A stretch of DNA of 49,849 nt from Bacteroidaceae bacterium (GCA_017383485.1 JAFNXM010000012.1:1-49849), one strand, 5' to 3'. Positions 8,372 through 17,738 are shown, counted from the stretch's first letter. Program-made: numbers and translations. The notes: generated by a model from the letters alone, not told the origin.

Positions 8372-9691
8372 TTATACCAAAGACAAGAAACGCGCTACTT
8401 CTTCAGGGGTACGTTTCTCAGTCACAGCAAAAATGATTTTATCTGCTTCGCCCTCTACCAAAACACCAGCCAGGATACCAGCCTCTGCCATACGTTTGTG
8501 GAAAGCCTTTGCACCTTCTTCGCCAGTAAATTTCAATGTAAATTCATTGAAGAAAGGCGCCGAGTAGCAAGGCTCAAACTTGCCAGTTTCCAGTAATTTG
8601 TCATGGAGATAATGTGCTGCGCTATAAGATTGCTGGCATACTTCGCGCAATCCTTGTTCTCCCATCAACGACAGATACATAGCGACATGCAGACACATAT
8701 AACCCTGAGCAGTACAAATGTTTGATGTGGCCTTTTCGCGGCGGATGTGTTGTTCGCGTGCTTGCATAGTCAATACGAAACAGCGCTGGCCTGCTGCATC
8801 AACAGTTTCGCCTACGAGTCGACCTGGCATCTTGCGAATCAATGCCTTTGTAGTGCAAAGATAGCCAATGTAGGGACCACCGTAGCCGACGGGAATACCA
8901 AGGCTCTGAGCATCACCACAGGCAATGTCTGCTCCCCATTCGCCAGGAGTGCGCAATACTCCAAGCGTAGATGCAATAGCATTGACTACAAAGAGGGCCT
9001 TGTGCTCATGACATTGGTCTGCCCAACCTGTAAAATCCTCGACGATGCCCCAGTAGTTGGGTTGAGCCACGATGACACCTGCGACGTCATCTTGCGCTAA
9101 AGCTTCATCTACGAAAGCCTTGTCGGATACACCTTCAATCTGTGGAATTTTTACTAACTCAACACCATGATATTTGGCATAAGTAGCCACTACATCAAGT
9201 ACTCTTGGAGCAAAGGTTGATGCAATCAGCACTTTGTTGCGCTTCTTGGCAGCAGCTACGCACATCATCATGGCCTCGGCAGTAGCCGTAGCACCATCAT
9301 ACATCGAAGCATTTGAGATGTCAAGGCCAGTGAGGCGTGCCATCATAGTTTGATATTCGAAGATGTATTGCAGTGTACCTTGTGAAATCTCAGCTTGATA
9401 GGGGGTGTAAGAGGTAGAAAACTCCGAGCGAGACATAATATAAGGAATCACCGATGGGGTATAATGGTCGTACGAACCAGCTCCTGCGAAAATGGTCAAA
9501 AGCTTGTTTTGGTCAGCCAATGCCTCGATATGATTTCTAATCTCTATTTCAGACATTGCAGAGGGTAAGTCCAGTTCCCTCTTCAACTTTAATTGTTCAG
9601 GCACTTCGCCATACAAATCGTCTAATGAGTCGACGCCGACGACTTGTAGCATTTGGTCAATGTCTGCCTGAGTGTGTGGTATGTATTTCAT
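8372..9691 (-). CDS. gcvPA: Glycine dehydrogenase (decarboxylating) subunit 1, P-protein alpha
   Basis: A 439-residue N-terminal half of the split glycine decarboxylase. It has the PLP-fold type I architecture but lacks the cofactor lysine, as expected for this subunit. The opening MKYIPHTQADIDQML and internal blocks FAGAGSYDHYTPSVI and YTPYQAEISQGTLQ are typical of GcvPA. It forms a heteromer with GcvPB, encoded 23 nt downstream. A 110-nt gap with a strong inverted repeat separates it from gcvH upstream, which may set its expression relative to gcvH. Confidence 0.95.
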   Translation of the reverse strand: MKYIPHTQADIDQMLQVVGVDSLDDLYGEVPEQLKLKRELDLPSAMSEIEIRNHIEALADQNKLLTIFAGAGSYDHYTPSVIPYIMSRSEFSTSYTPYQAEISQGTLQYIFEYQTMMARLTGLDISNASMYDGATATAEAMMMCVAAAKKRNKVLIASTFAPRVLDVVATYAKYHGVELVKIPQIEGVSDKAFVDEALAQDDVAGVIVAQPNYWGIVEDFTGWADQCHEHKALFVVNAIASTLGVLRTPGEWGADIACGDAQSLGIPVGYGGPYIGYLCTTKALIRKMPGRLVGETVDAAGQRCFVLTMQAREQHIRREKATSNICTAQGYMCLHVAMYLSLMGEQGLREVCQQSYSAAHYLHDKLLETGKFEPCYSAPFFNEFTLKFTGEEGAKAFHKRMAEAGILAGVLVEGEADKIIFAVTEKRTPEEVARFLSLV

Positions 9692-9715
9692 AGAATAGGC
9701 TTGAATAAAAATGAC

Positions 9716-9781
9716 AAACGATGAGACTGAATTTAGCTTGGTGTAGAAACATCATTCAAATTCATATCAGTCTCATCGTTT
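9716..9781 (-). promoter_or_regulatory. 15-bp perfect inverted repeat between gcvH and gcvPA (possible attenuator)
   Basis: AAACGATGAGACTGA (9716-9730) is exactly complementary to TCAGTCTCATCGTTT (9767-9781), with a 36-nt spacer. In the minus-strand transcript the hairpin is followed by GUCAUUUUUAUUC and then gcvPA. It could be a partial terminator, an RNA-processing or stabilising element, or a remnant of an inserted palindrome. The repeat is directly visible; the role is inferred. Confidence 0.6.
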
Positions 9782-9801
9782 ATATGTGGGTTAATTCGTT
9801 C

Positions 9802-10167
9802 TTATTCGCAAATGCGATTGTATTCGTCTTCGCTCATCAGATTTTCTAATTCAGAAGGGTCTGAAAGTTTCACTTTGATAATCCAGTTAGCAAAAGCATC
9901 TTCGTTAATCAACTCAGGTGTATCTTCAAGAGCGTCGTTGCGTTCTACGACTTCACCTGATACGGGAGAAATCAAGTCGCTGGCAGCCTTAACACTTTCC
10001 ACAGCACCAAATTCTTCGCCTGCTGAAACTTCGTCGTCCACTTCAGGCATATCAACGTAAACCACGTTGCCCAATTGGTGTTGCGCATAGTCAGTGATAC
10101 CTACGTAACCATATTCGCCTTCTACTCTTACATATTCGTGTGATTCGCTAAAATAAACGTTTTCCAT
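9802..10167 (-). CDS. gcvH: Glycine cleavage system H protein
   Basis: A 121-residue lipoyl carrier that shuttles the aminomethyl intermediate among P, T and L proteins. The lipoylation site is K60 in the family motif GAVESVKAASD, within the beta-hairpin. The C-terminal segment with ANWIIKVKLSDPSEL and LMSEDEY matches standard H proteins. The length is slightly under the E. coli protein but normal for the family. It lies 54 nt after gcvT in the operon, and lipoate ligase is encoded two genes upstream, presumably to charge K60. Confidence 0.96.
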   Translation of the reverse strand: MENVYFSESHEYVRVEGEYGYVGITDYAQHQLGNVVYVDMPEVDDEVSAGEEFGAVESVKAASDLISPVSGEVVERNDALEDTPELINEDAFANWIIKVKLSDPSELENLMSEDEYNRICE

Positions 10168-10221
10168 GATGATTTAGATTTAATGTGTTTTTTTAATTAT
10201 TGATTTGATTTAGGTTGTGAT

Positions 10222-11319
10222 TTATTTCTTGTAATTCTTTTCATAGAAGCGCTTCTTGGTCACTACACCTTCTTGCAATTTTCTATGTATTTTTACTTTG
10301 ATAGGCTTGCCCAATACGGCTTGGTCAATGTTTACCATCGCCATACATACACTCTTGCCGGTTGATATAGAGCAATAGCCAGTGGTTACTTCGCCTACCA
10401 CTTCTTCGCTTTCTGCATCCACTACTTCATAGCCATGGCGAGGAATAGCTCTGGCATTGAGTTCGATACCCACGACTTTTCGTTTCAAGCCTTCAGCCTT
10501 TTGTTGCACCAAGGCTTCCTTGCCAATGAATTGAGGTTTGTCTAGTTTGACAAACATTCCCAATCCAGCTTCCAATGGCGTGATGTCGTCTGTTAATTCA
10601 TCACCATATAGGGGCAGACCCACTTCGAATCTTAATGTATCACGGCAACCCAAGCCACAAGGCTTCACTTCGCCAGATTTCATCAATTCATCCCAAGCCC
10701 ATTGTATATAGGCGTGCGAACCATAAATTTCAAATCCGTCTTCGCCTGTATATCCAGTGCGGCTAACTATGATAGTTTCGCCGTGATGTTCAGTTTCCTT
10801 GAATGTGTAAAATGCCAATTCGCTGCAAGACAATTGCAATATTCTTTCACATACAGCTTCTGCATTGGGACCTTGTATAGCAATTTGTCCATAACTTTCG
10901 CTTGCATTTACTGTGGTCACATCAAATCCCTTAGCATGTTGTTCAATCCAAGCGTAATCTTTGTCAATATTTGCTGCATTGACCACAAGTAAATACTTTT
11001 CGTCCGCCATTTTGTATACCAAGAGGTCATCCACGGTTCCACCATTGTCGTGGAGCATCATGCCGTAGTAAATTTTCCCAATTTCAGCACCTTCGATATT
11101 GTTGGTAAAAATGTATTGCACGAACTTTTCAGCCTCTCTGCCTTCTACAAACACTTCGCCCATGTGGCTCACATCAAATACGCCGCAGGCTTGTCTCACG
11201 GCATTGTGTTCGTCTGTGATATCTGAGTATTGCAGTGGCATTTCAAATCCACCAAAGGGTACCATCTTAGCACTTAGTGCCAAGTGTTTTTCGTATAAGC
11301 ATGTTCTTTTGTCTGACAT
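10222..11319 (-). CDS. gcvT: Aminomethyltransferase (glycine cleavage T protein)
   Basis: A 365-residue folate-dependent enzyme that transfers the methylene group from aminomethyl-lipoyl GcvH to tetrahydrofolate and releases ammonia. Family blocks include VPFGGFEMPLQY near residue 20, FDVSHMGEV near 48 (D and H conserved), GYTGEDGFEIY in the middle, and the C-terminal GEVTTGYCSISTGKSV. Length is standard. It is the second gene of the operon, 41 nt after lplA. Confidence 0.96.
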   Translation of the reverse strand: MSDKRTCLYEKHLALSAKMVPFGGFEMPLQYSDITDEHNAVRQACGVFDVSHMGEVFVEGREAEKFVQYIFTNNIEGAEIGKIYYGMMLHDNGGTVDDLLVYKMADEKYLLVVNAANIDKDYAWIEQHAKGFDVTTVNASESYGQIAIQGPNAEAVCERILQLSCSELAFYTFKETEHHGETIIVSRTGYTGEDGFEIYGSHAYIQWAWDELMKSGEVKPCGLGCRDTLRFEVGLPLYGDELTDDITPLEAGLGMFVKLDKPQFIGKEALVQQKAEGLKRKVVGIELNARAIPRHGYEVVDAESEEVVGEVTTGYCSISTGKSVCMAMVNIDQAVLGKPIKVKIHRKLQEGVVTKKRFYEKNYKK

Positions 11320-11360
11320 AGTATTTTAGGTTATAGATTTAGGTTTTAAAGGTAATATGA

Positions 11361-12398
11361 TTATGATTCTATTTTTTTAACTGCTTGAGCAAGAATCTGT
11401 ATCAAGTTTTCACGACTGAGTCCCTGTATACACCGATAGGGTTGCATCTCTTCGACGATACGTTCCATCTCATGCTGAGTAAATTCTACATCCTTAAAGG
11501 CTTCGTTGAAGGTGAAATTGGCATCACATTCTTCAAAATAATCGCCTTCCACTTGCACTTGTTCTATACGTCCATCAAGCAGAGCAAAGGCCAAGGTCAC
11601 TTCGCCGCATCCTTTTATGTATTGGGTTAAGACAATATCTTTTTTTCGCTTTTCCCTAAATAAGTACTCAGGGTCATAGTAATCCGCTTCGATAGATTTG
11701 ATATATTGGATATCTTCCTCGGTCAAACGGATTGTACGATCGGTCATCGTTTCCAGCAAATGTGCTTCTAATTGGTCGATATCTATCGTCAGTATATCCT
11801 TCAGCAGGGCCACACGGCTTTTAACACTTTTCACACCATGTGACTTCATCTTTTCTGGATTTGGACACAAGGCTCCGCTCATCAAATCCGATTGCGTGCT
11901 ATAAAGCAGAGTGCCATGCACTATATTACGCTGTGACAAATGATAGAAAGCATTACCACTGATTTTCTTACCATCCAGCAATATGTCATTACGTCCCGAT
12001 ACCTCAGCATCTACCCCAATTTCCTGTAGCGCGCCAGCTAATTTGTTGGCATAAACTTTGAATAAAGGTTCCACCGCACCTGCACCAGTAACAAGGCTTA
12101 TCATGATATTATTGTCATCTGCAAAGATGCACCCGCCTCCACTTTTACGACGGATTATGTCTATGCCATTAGCACGACAAAAGTCAATATCAATTTCAGC
12201 GTTGGCATCTTGATGTCTGCCCATCACCACAGTGTTGCTCACTTTCCAGGTGAACAGATATGTATCTTCGGGCAAATGTTTTGCTATATATTCCTCTGCA
12301 GCCAAATAGAAAGCAGCACGCTTTCCTTTAGCCGAAGCAGGCAACTCTACTCTGCACGCAGGAAATAGATTTTCAGTATGTTCGGACAATATATCCAT
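11361..12398 (-). CDS. lplA: Lipoate-protein ligase
   Basis: A 345-residue ligase that attaches free lipoate to acceptor proteins, here most likely GcvH. The N-terminal catalytic domain shows RRKSGGGCIFADDNN (residues about 83-97) and the lysine motif DGKKISGNAFY, both hallmarks of the family. A C-terminal accessory domain follows. A longer frame exists from a GTG at 12443, but the TAnnTTTG promoter box at 12433-12440 would place the transcript start inside that extension, so the ATG at 12398 is preferred. It is the first gene of the glycine cleavage operon. Confidence 0.92.
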   Translation of the reverse strand: MDILSEHTENLFPACRVELPASAKGKRAAFYLAAEEYIAKHLPEDTYLFTWKVSNTVVMGRHQDANAEIDIDFCRANGIDIIRRKSGGGCIFADDNNIMISLVTGAGAVEPLFKVYANKLAGALQEIGVDAEVSGRNDILLDGKKISGNAFYHLSQRNIVHGTLLYSTQSDLMSGALCPNPEKMKSHGVKSVKSRVALLKDILTIDIDQLEAHLLETMTDRTIRLTEEDIQYIKSIEADYYDPEYLFREKRKKDIVLTQYIKGCGEVTLAFALLDGRIEQVQVEGDYFEECDANFTFNEAFKDVEFTQHEMERIVEEMQPYRCIQGLSRENLIQILAQAVKKIES

Positions 12399-12432
12399 TA
12401 ATAAATTAAACAGTAGATTTAGGTATCGACAC

Positions 12433-12464
12433 CAAAAATACACAATCGATTAGAATTTTGCAAA
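12433..12464 (-). promoter_or_regulatory. Promoter of the lplA-gcv operon
   Basis: On the minus strand TTTG (complement of 12461-12464) is followed by a 20-nt spacer and TATTTTTG (complement of 12433-12440). This matches the Bacteroidota primary promoter TTTG-N19/20-TAnnTTTG closely. It implies transcription starts near 12425 and rules out the upstream GTG as the lplA start. Confidence 0.75.
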
Positions 12465-12566
12465 TAAAAATGCAGATATTTTCTCCGTTTAAAGAATTAG
12501 CAGTTTTTTAAACATTTATTTGCATTAAATATGCTGAATGGGAAAAGCAATTAGACAAAAAAGTCC

Positions 12567-12574
12567 TATCTTTG
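12567..12574 (+). promoter_or_regulatory. -7 promoter box of the M49 peptidase gene
   Basis: TATCTTTG matches the Bacteroidota TAnnTTTG -7 element, 33 nt before the ATG at 12608. No clear TTTG -33 box is seen at the expected distance. Confidence 0.6.
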
Positions 12575-12607
12575 CAATTCGTATATCTTTAAAAGAAATA
12601 TAAACAA

Positions 12608-14668
12608 ATGAAAACTAAATTTTTTACAACAATTATGCTACTCACCGGCTTCACCACTGCACAGGCACAGACGCCAGATAGCTTCAACTATTGCGACGAA
12701 AAATTTGCGGACATTCAAATGCTGCGCTACAAGGTAGATGGCTTTGAAGACCTCAGTCTGAAAGAAAAAACATTTATTTACTATCTACAAGAAGCAGCCC
12801 TTGCTGGCCGCGATATCTTGTTTGACCAAAATGGTAGATACAACCTTCGTATACGCCAGATGCTCGAAGCTGTGTATACAGAATATCAGGGTGATAAGAA
12901 TAGTGCCGACTATAAAGCATTCGACACTTACCTTCGCCGTGTATGGTTCTCAAGCGGTATCCACCACCACTATGGTTCGGAAAAGTTTGAGCCAGGTTTT
13001 TCTGAAGGATGGTTGCGCTCAGCTCTTGCGTCAATTAATTATACAGAACCTGAGTATATCAAGGGACATGACGGTAAGGCTTCATGGGAAGAACTGATGC
13101 CTGTCATCTTTGATGCAAATGTAATGACCATGCGTGTCAATCAAAAGGATGGCGAGGACTTGATTCTAACTTCTGCCAGCAATTACTATGCACCTGGCAT
13201 TACTCAAAAAGAAGTCGAAGAATTCTATGCGAACCGCAAGGCTAACAATGACCCTACGCCTATAATGACTGGTATGAATAGCCGATTGCAACGTGACGAG
13301 TTTGGTCGTCTCACTGAACGTGTGTGGCGTGTTGGAGGAATGTATAGTGGCGCTTTGGAACGTATAGTGGAAAATCTTGAAAAGGCACTCCCTTATGCTT
13401 GTACAGAGAAACAAGTCGTCGTACTCAAGCGACTCATTGAATACTATCGTACTGGTGACCTTCGTACTTTTGACAACTATTCAATTCACTGGTTGCAAGA
13501 TACTGAATCTCGAGTAGACTTTGTCAATGGTTTTACTGAAAGTTATGGCGACCCTCTGGGCATGAAGGCTTCTTGGGAATCTATCGTCAATTTCAAGGAT
13601 ATTGAGGCTACAAAGCGTACAGAAAGAATGTCTGCCAATGCACAATGGTTCGAGGATAATGCACCAATAGATGCACGCTTCAAGAAACCTGAGTGCAAAG
13701 GTGTCACTGCAAAGGTTATCACTGCTGCCATCCTGGGTGGCGACCTCTATCCCTCTACTGCTATCGGTATCAATTTGCCTAACTCAGACTGGGTTCGTCG
13801 TGAATATGGTTCAAAGAGTGTCACTATTGGCAACTTGACACATGCTTACGCTATGGCTTCACAAGGTTCGGGTATGAGCGAAGAGTTTGTAGTGGACAAA
13901 GCTACACGTGAAATGCTCTCTAAATATGGCCCAGCTCTCGACGACCTGCATACAGACCTTCACGAATGTTTGGGACATGGTTCTGGACGCTTGCTCCCAG
14001 GCACTGACACCGAAGCGCTCAAGGCTTACTCTTCAGTGATCGAAGAAGCTCGTGCAGACCTCTTCGGTCTTTACTACGTAGCTGATGCAAAGATGCTTGA
14101 ACTCGGTCTCGTCCCCAATGCCGAAGCCTATCAAGCACAATACTACACCTATATGATGAATGGTTTGATGACGCAATTGGTGCGTATCAAGGCTGGTGGC
14201 ACTATCGAGGAAGCTCACATGCGCAATCGTGCCCTTATAGCTCGTTGGGTATTGGAACAAGCGACCGTGGATGCTAAGGCTAATGGCACAAAGCCAGCTG
14301 TTGAATTGACCAAGAAGAAAGGAAAGACCTACGTTCGCGTCAACGACTATGCAGCACTTCGCAATTATTTTGGCAGGTTGCTTGCCGAGGTACAACGTAT
14401 CAAGAGCGAGGGTGATTTCGAGGCAGCACGCCAACTCGTAGAAGCTTACGCCATCAATATTGATGCTAAGTTGCACCAGGAAATCCTCGACCGATATGCT
14501 CGACTGTCAGCTTCACCCTACAAGGGCTTTATTAATCCTGTTTACAAAGCCGTACGCAATGCTCAGGGCGAAATCACAGACGTCACCCTTGACTATACAG
14601 AGGGTTATGCAGAGCAGATGCTTCGTTATAGCAAGGAATATCGCACATTGCCACTGGTCAATGAATAA
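12608..14668 (+). CDS. Secreted dipeptidyl peptidase III family metallopeptidase (M49)
   Basis: A 686-residue zinc peptidase, expected to release dipeptides from peptide N-termini. The first about 20 residues (basic MKTK, a hydrophobic stretch, then TAQAQ) form a signal peptide, so the enzyme acts in the periplasm or outside. The M49 zinc signature HExxGH is at residues 452-457 (HECLGH), and the second motif EEARAD at 479-484 supplies the further zinc ligand. Length is close to other M49 enzymes. It is monocistronic: its own -7 box lies upstream and a terminator at 14748-14791 lies downstream. It is divergent from the lplA operon. Confidence 0.93.
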   Translation: MKTKFFTTIMLLTGFTTAQAQTPDSFNYCDEKFADIQMLRYKVDGFEDLSLKEKTFIYYLQEAALAGRDILFDQNGRYNLRIRQMLEAVYTEYQGDKNSADYKAFDTYLRRVWFSSGIHHHYGSEKFEPGFSEGWLRSALASINYTEPEYIKGHDGKASWEELMPVIFDANVMTMRVNQKDGEDLILTSASNYYAPGITQKEVEEFYANRKANNDPTPIMTGMNSRLQRDEFGRLTERVWRVGGMYSGALERIVENLEKALPYACTEKQVVVLKRLIEYYRTGDLRTFDNYSIHWLQDTESRVDFVNGFTESYGDPLGMKASWESIVNFKDIEATKRTERMSANAQWFEDNAPIDARFKKPECKGVTAKVITAAILGGDLYPSTAIGINLPNSDWVRREYGSKSVTIGNLTHAYAMASQGSGMSEEFVVDKATREMLSKYGPALDDLHTDLHECLGHGSGRLLPGTDTEALKAYSSVIEEARADLFGLYYVADAKMLELGLVPNAEAYQAQYYTYMMNGLMTQLVRIKAGGTIEEAHMRNRALIARWVLEQATVDAKANGTKPAVELTKKKGKTYVRVNDYAALRNYFGRLLAEVQRIKSEGDFEAARQLVEAYAINIDAKLHQEILDRYARLSASPYKGFINPVYKAVRNAQGEITDVTLDYTEGYAEQMLRYSKEYRTLPLVNE

Positions 14669-14683
14669 TTCATAGGTTGATTG

Positions 14684-14716
14684 GCAGGCAGGTGGTGACT
14701 TTGTTTGACTGCCTGC
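14684..14716 (+). terminator. Hairpin after the M49 peptidase gene
   Basis: GCAGGCA (14684-14690) pairs with TGCCTGC (14710-14716) just after the stop codon. A second small stem, ACTGT/ACAGT, surrounds an A8 run next to it. It may stabilise the mRNA 3' end rather than terminate. Confidence 0.4.
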
Positions 14717-14747
14717 TACTGTAAAAAAAACAGTCACTTCTTATACA

Positions 14748-14791
14748 ATTCGCAATTTCCTCATTGAGTGGGGGAGTTGCGAATCTTTTTT
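14748..14791 (+). terminator. Rho-independent terminator of the M49 peptidase gene
   Basis: ATTCGCAA (14748-14755) pairs with TTGCGAAT (14777-14784), followed directly by CTTTTTTA. This is a standard terminator for the plus-strand transcript. Confidence 0.7.
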
Positions 14792-14898
14792 ATGGCAAAA
14801 GCCCGTTATGGCTCTGGTAATAGGAAATGTTTAGAATACAATGCCTTGACCAATCGCAGATAGAAAAAGAAAATATAGGGATGATATAAAGAAAAAAA

Positions 14899-14982
14899 CT
14901 CAAGGCTTTGTAAAAATTTCGCTACGGCAAATTTAAAAAACTCAAGACTTTTTTTTGACGAGGACTTACCTTGTTGTCACCT
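14899..14982 (+). repeat. 21-nt-period repeat array A (four units)
   Basis: Four consecutive 21-nt units start at 14899, 14920, 14941 and 14962. Units 1, 3 and 4 show the family core (CTCAAGGC, CTCAAGAC, GGACTTACC) followed by T/A tracts; unit 3 ends in the shared GACGA. Unit 2 is the most degenerate. It lies between convergent genes. Same orientation as arrays B-E. Confidence 0.75.
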
Positions 14983-15029
14983 TAACAAATATAGGGGGGA
15001 GAAAAGATTTGATAGTAGTGGAGGATAAA

Positions 15030-15073
15030 ATCAAAAAAGCCTGCGGTGGTGTCTGTCGGACCACTTGCAGGCT
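15030..15073 (-). terminator. Rho-independent terminator after lysA
   Basis: AGCCTGC with GGTGGT (15038-15050) pairs with ACCAC and GCAGGCT (15060-15073). On the minus strand the stem is followed by TTTTTTGATTTT. This is the likely end of the clpC-rfbC-lepA-ftsE-lysC-lysA transcript. Confidence 0.8.
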
Positions 15074-15131
15074 GTATGTGTGTGTGAATCGCCCCCCGAA
15101 CGATGCGTGGGCACTTCGTATCAAGGGCCAA

Positions 15132-16325
15132 CTACACCTCTGAATATACTGCGGGCGCCAATGGGCGACTGTTGTAACATGAAGCCATGGACTGACCATA
15201 AGCACCGGCCGAATGTATGGCCAGCAGATCTCCCCGCCGGGTATGGGGGAATTGCTGTGCAATAGCAAAGATATCACTGCTTTCGCAGATAGGACCGACG
15301 ATGTCGTAGGTTTCGGTGGCTGCATCGTGGGATGCGGTGAGGTGAGTGATGTGATGACGCGCGCCGTACATGGCTGGACGAATCAGGTCGTTCATCCCTG
15401 CATCGAGGATGACAAATTTCTTCGCTTCACCCTCCTTGACATAAAGTACACGTGAAATGAGGTGGCCGCATTGACAAATGATGGAACGACCCAATTCGAA
15501 GTGTATTTCCGTGCCCTGTGGTAGGCGAAGGTGTGAATGGAAGGTGTGAAAATATTTGGCAAAGTCGGGCAGGGGATGGTCCAATGGATGACGATAGTCT
15601 ACGCCGAGTCCACCGCCTACGTTGATGCTTTGCAGGGCGATGCCCTGGTCTGTCAGTTGGCTCACGATGGTATTGATACGCTCGCACAATGTTTGGAACA
15701 CGTGCATCTGTTCGATTTGCGAGCCAATGTGGAAATGTAGTCCAACCAGTGTGACTGCGCTCAATTGCTTGGCCTCCTCGACAGCTTGCGAAAGGTGTGC
15801 CAGCGAGATACCAAATTTGTTTTCGCTCAACCCCGTAGTAATCTTCTCGTGAGTGTGTGCATCTACGTCAGGATTTACACGAAAGGCTACGCGTGCCTGG
15901 CGATGCATTTTCTCGGCTATTTCGTTGATGACACGCAGTTCGGCCAGGCTTTCGACGTTGAAACATCCAATTTCGTGCTCGAGTGCTAGGGCGATTTCAG
16001 CGTCTGATTTGCCCACCCCTGCATACACTATTTGATGACTGGGTATACCCGCCTGGATAGCACAGGCGATCTCGCCCCCACTGACACAATCTGCGCCAAG
16101 GCCGTGGCTGGCAATAATCGATAGAAGTTTGGGGTCGTGGTTGGCCTTGATGGCGTAGTGTACATGATAGTTGGGATATTTCCCTGATTCTGTGACTACG
16201 GTCTCCAATGTATGGCGAAGCAGTGCAATATCATAGTAATAGAATGGAGTGTGTAGTGATTGGAATTGGTCAATAGGAAACATACGTCTATATTTAGTTG
16301 GTGTGTTGGGAATGAGGGTAGACAT
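15132..16325 (-). CDS. lysA: Diaminopimelate decarboxylase
   Basis: A PLP-dependent fold III decarboxylase that converts meso-diaminopimelate to lysine, the last step of lysine synthesis. The PLP lysine lies in HYAIKANHDP, the glycine-rich phosphate loop in NVGGGLGVDYRHP, and the active-site cysteine in GPICESSDIFA. From the ATG at 16325 it has 397 residues. A TTG at 16337 would extend it slightly, while an internal ATG at 16283 (MFPIDQFQ) would give 383 residues, which fits related proteins best. It follows lysC by about 35 nt, so the first and last enzymes of the aspartate-to-lysine route are co-transcribed. Confidence 0.93.
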   Translation of the reverse strand: MSTLIPNTPTKYRRMFPIDQFQSLHTPFYYYDIALLRHTLETVVTESGKYPNYHVHYAIKANHDPKLLSIIASHGLGADCVSGGEIACAIQAGIPSHQIVYAGVGKSDAEIALALEHEIGCFNVESLAELRVINEIAEKMHRQARVAFRVNPDVDAHTHEKITTGLSENKFGISLAHLSQAVEEAKQLSAVTLVGLHFHIGSQIEQMHVFQTLCERINTIVSQLTDQGIALQSINVGGGLGVDYRHPLDHPLPDFAKYFHTFHSHLRLPQGTEIHFELGRSIICQCGHLISRVLYVKEGEAKKFVILDAGMNDLIRPAMYGARHHITHLTASHDAATETYDIVGPICESSDIFAIAQQFPHTRRGDLLAIHSAGAYGQSMASCYNSRPLAPAVYSEV

Positions 16326-16360
16326 GGCATTAACCAAACCTACCCCCGTAGTATATACTC

Positions 16361-17674
16361 TTAATTAAAGAGATGCTGGCTTAGTGCTTGCAAAGCCTTG
16401 GCTTTGTCTTCTTCTCGAATCAAAAATGAGATGTTGTGGTTGCTACCACCGTATGAAATCATACGAATAGGTACATCGGCCATGGCTTGTGTCACCTGAC
16501 TTTCAAATCCGATATTTTCCATCACGAGGTCGCCCACGACGCAGATGATGCACATGTTGTGGTCCACTTCGACCGTACCACACTTTTTCAATTCCTCGAG
16601 GATGGGCACGATGCGGCTGGTGTTGTCGATACTCAACGAGATACCGACCTCTGATGTAGTGACCATGTCAATGCTGGTGTTGTAGGTCTCGAAGATTTCA
16701 AAGACTTTGCGCAAGAAACCTGTAGCGAGGAGCATACGGCTTGACACAATCTTGATAGCAGTGATGTTTTCCTTTGCAGCTACAGCCTTGATGCAACCAC
16801 CCGTCATGACATTGTTGATGAGTGTGCCAGGTGCCGAGGGTTCCATCGTGTTGAGCAAACGTACGGGTACGCCGGCAAAGCGAGCGGGCTGGATGCATGT
16901 GGGGTGCAGAATCTTGGCACCGAAGTAAGCCAATTCGGCTGCCTCCTCGAAGTGCAACTGACGAACGGGGGTAGTACCCTCGACAACGCGTGGGTCATTG
17001 TTGTGCATACCATCGATATCGGTCCAAATTTGGATCTCGTCTGCACGAAGCGCTGAACCAATCAAACATGCGGTGTAGTCGGAGCCACCACGGCGCAAGT
17101 TGTCAATACCGCCACCACTATTGCGGCAGATGAAACCCTGTGTGATGTAAATATCATAGCCCCGGTGCTTGTCCAGAATTTCGCGCAAGTGTTGGTTGAT
17201 ATATGCGGTGTCGGGCTCGCCATTTTCGTCTATCTTCATATAGTCAAGTGCTGGGAGCAAGCACACATTGACGCCCAACTCCTTCAGATAATTGGTCATC
17301 ATATTGGTGCTCATCAATTCGCCTTGGGCGAGGATAGACTTTTCGGCATCTTCGTTGAAAGTAGCGCCAGCAAACGAATGCAGGTGCATGAAGATATCGT
17401 CGAGGATTTGTGCGGTGGCGTTCAACATATCGTTGTTTGAAAATAGTTTCTCAATATGTTGGAAATATGTTGTACGCAAGTGATTGATTACGGCGCTGGC
17501 TGATTCGGGATTGCGCTTGCGCAGATAATCTGCAATTTCTACTAAGGTATTTGTCGTACCAGACATGGCAGAGAGCACTACGATTTTTTGCTCGCCGTCG
17601 TTGATTAAATCTGCTACATTCTTGATGCGCTCAGGACTTCCAACTGAAGTGCCACCAAACTTTAATATCTTCAT
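16361..17674 (-). CDS. lysC: Aspartate kinase (monofunctional)
   Basis: A 437-residue kinase that phosphorylates aspartate, the entry to lysine, threonine and methionine synthesis. The N-terminus MKILKFGGTSVGSPERI carries the KFGGTSV signature, and the central block GGSDYTACLIGSALRA is the substrate/ATP site. The C-terminal about 130 residues hold two ACT domains, for example the segment with VTTSEVGISLSIDNTSR. There is no homoserine dehydrogenase fusion. Feedback control by lysine through the ACT domains is likely from family knowledge. It sits between the ftsE-like gene and lysA. Confidence 0.95.
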   Translation of the reverse strand: MKILKFGGTSVGSPERIKNVADLINDGEQKIVVLSAMSGTTNTLVEIADYLRKRNPESASAVINHLRTTYFQHIEKLFSNNDMLNATAQILDDIFMHLHSFAGATFNEDAEKSILAQGELMSTNMMTNYLKELGVNVCLLPALDYMKIDENGEPDTAYINQHLREILDKHRGYDIYITQGFICRNSGGGIDNLRRGGSDYTACLIGSALRADEIQIWTDIDGMHNNDPRVVEGTTPVRQLHFEEAAELAYFGAKILHPTCIQPARFAGVPVRLLNTMEPSAPGTLINNVMTGGCIKAVAAKENITAIKIVSSRMLLATGFLRKVFEIFETYNTSIDMVTTSEVGISLSIDNTSRIVPILEELKKCGTVEVDHNMCIICVVGDLVMENIGFESQVTQAMADVPIRMISYGGSNHNISFLIREEDKAKALQALSQHLFN

Positions 17675-17738
17675 AATTTTTTGTTGCCTTTTATTATAAC
17701 GTAAACTTATTTTCTTGCTGCAAAATCAGACTGGCTTA

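Larger units (their letters stand above)
14669..15131. other. 463-nt convergent intergenic region
   Basis: This gap between the M49 peptidase (plus) and lysA (minus) holds two hairpins for the peptidase transcript, the first 21-nt repeat array (14899-14982) and the lysA terminator (15030-15073). Nothing between 14800 and 14890 looks coding or structured. Confidence 0.7.

Noticed and set aside
12399-12607. Possible glycine riboswitch before the gcv operon
   Set aside because: The operon leader after the predicted transcript start near 12425 is under 30 nt, too short for a glycine riboswitch.
14899-14982. CRISPR-like short repeats
   Set aside because: The 21-nt units are directly adjacent with no unique spacers and no cas genes are present.
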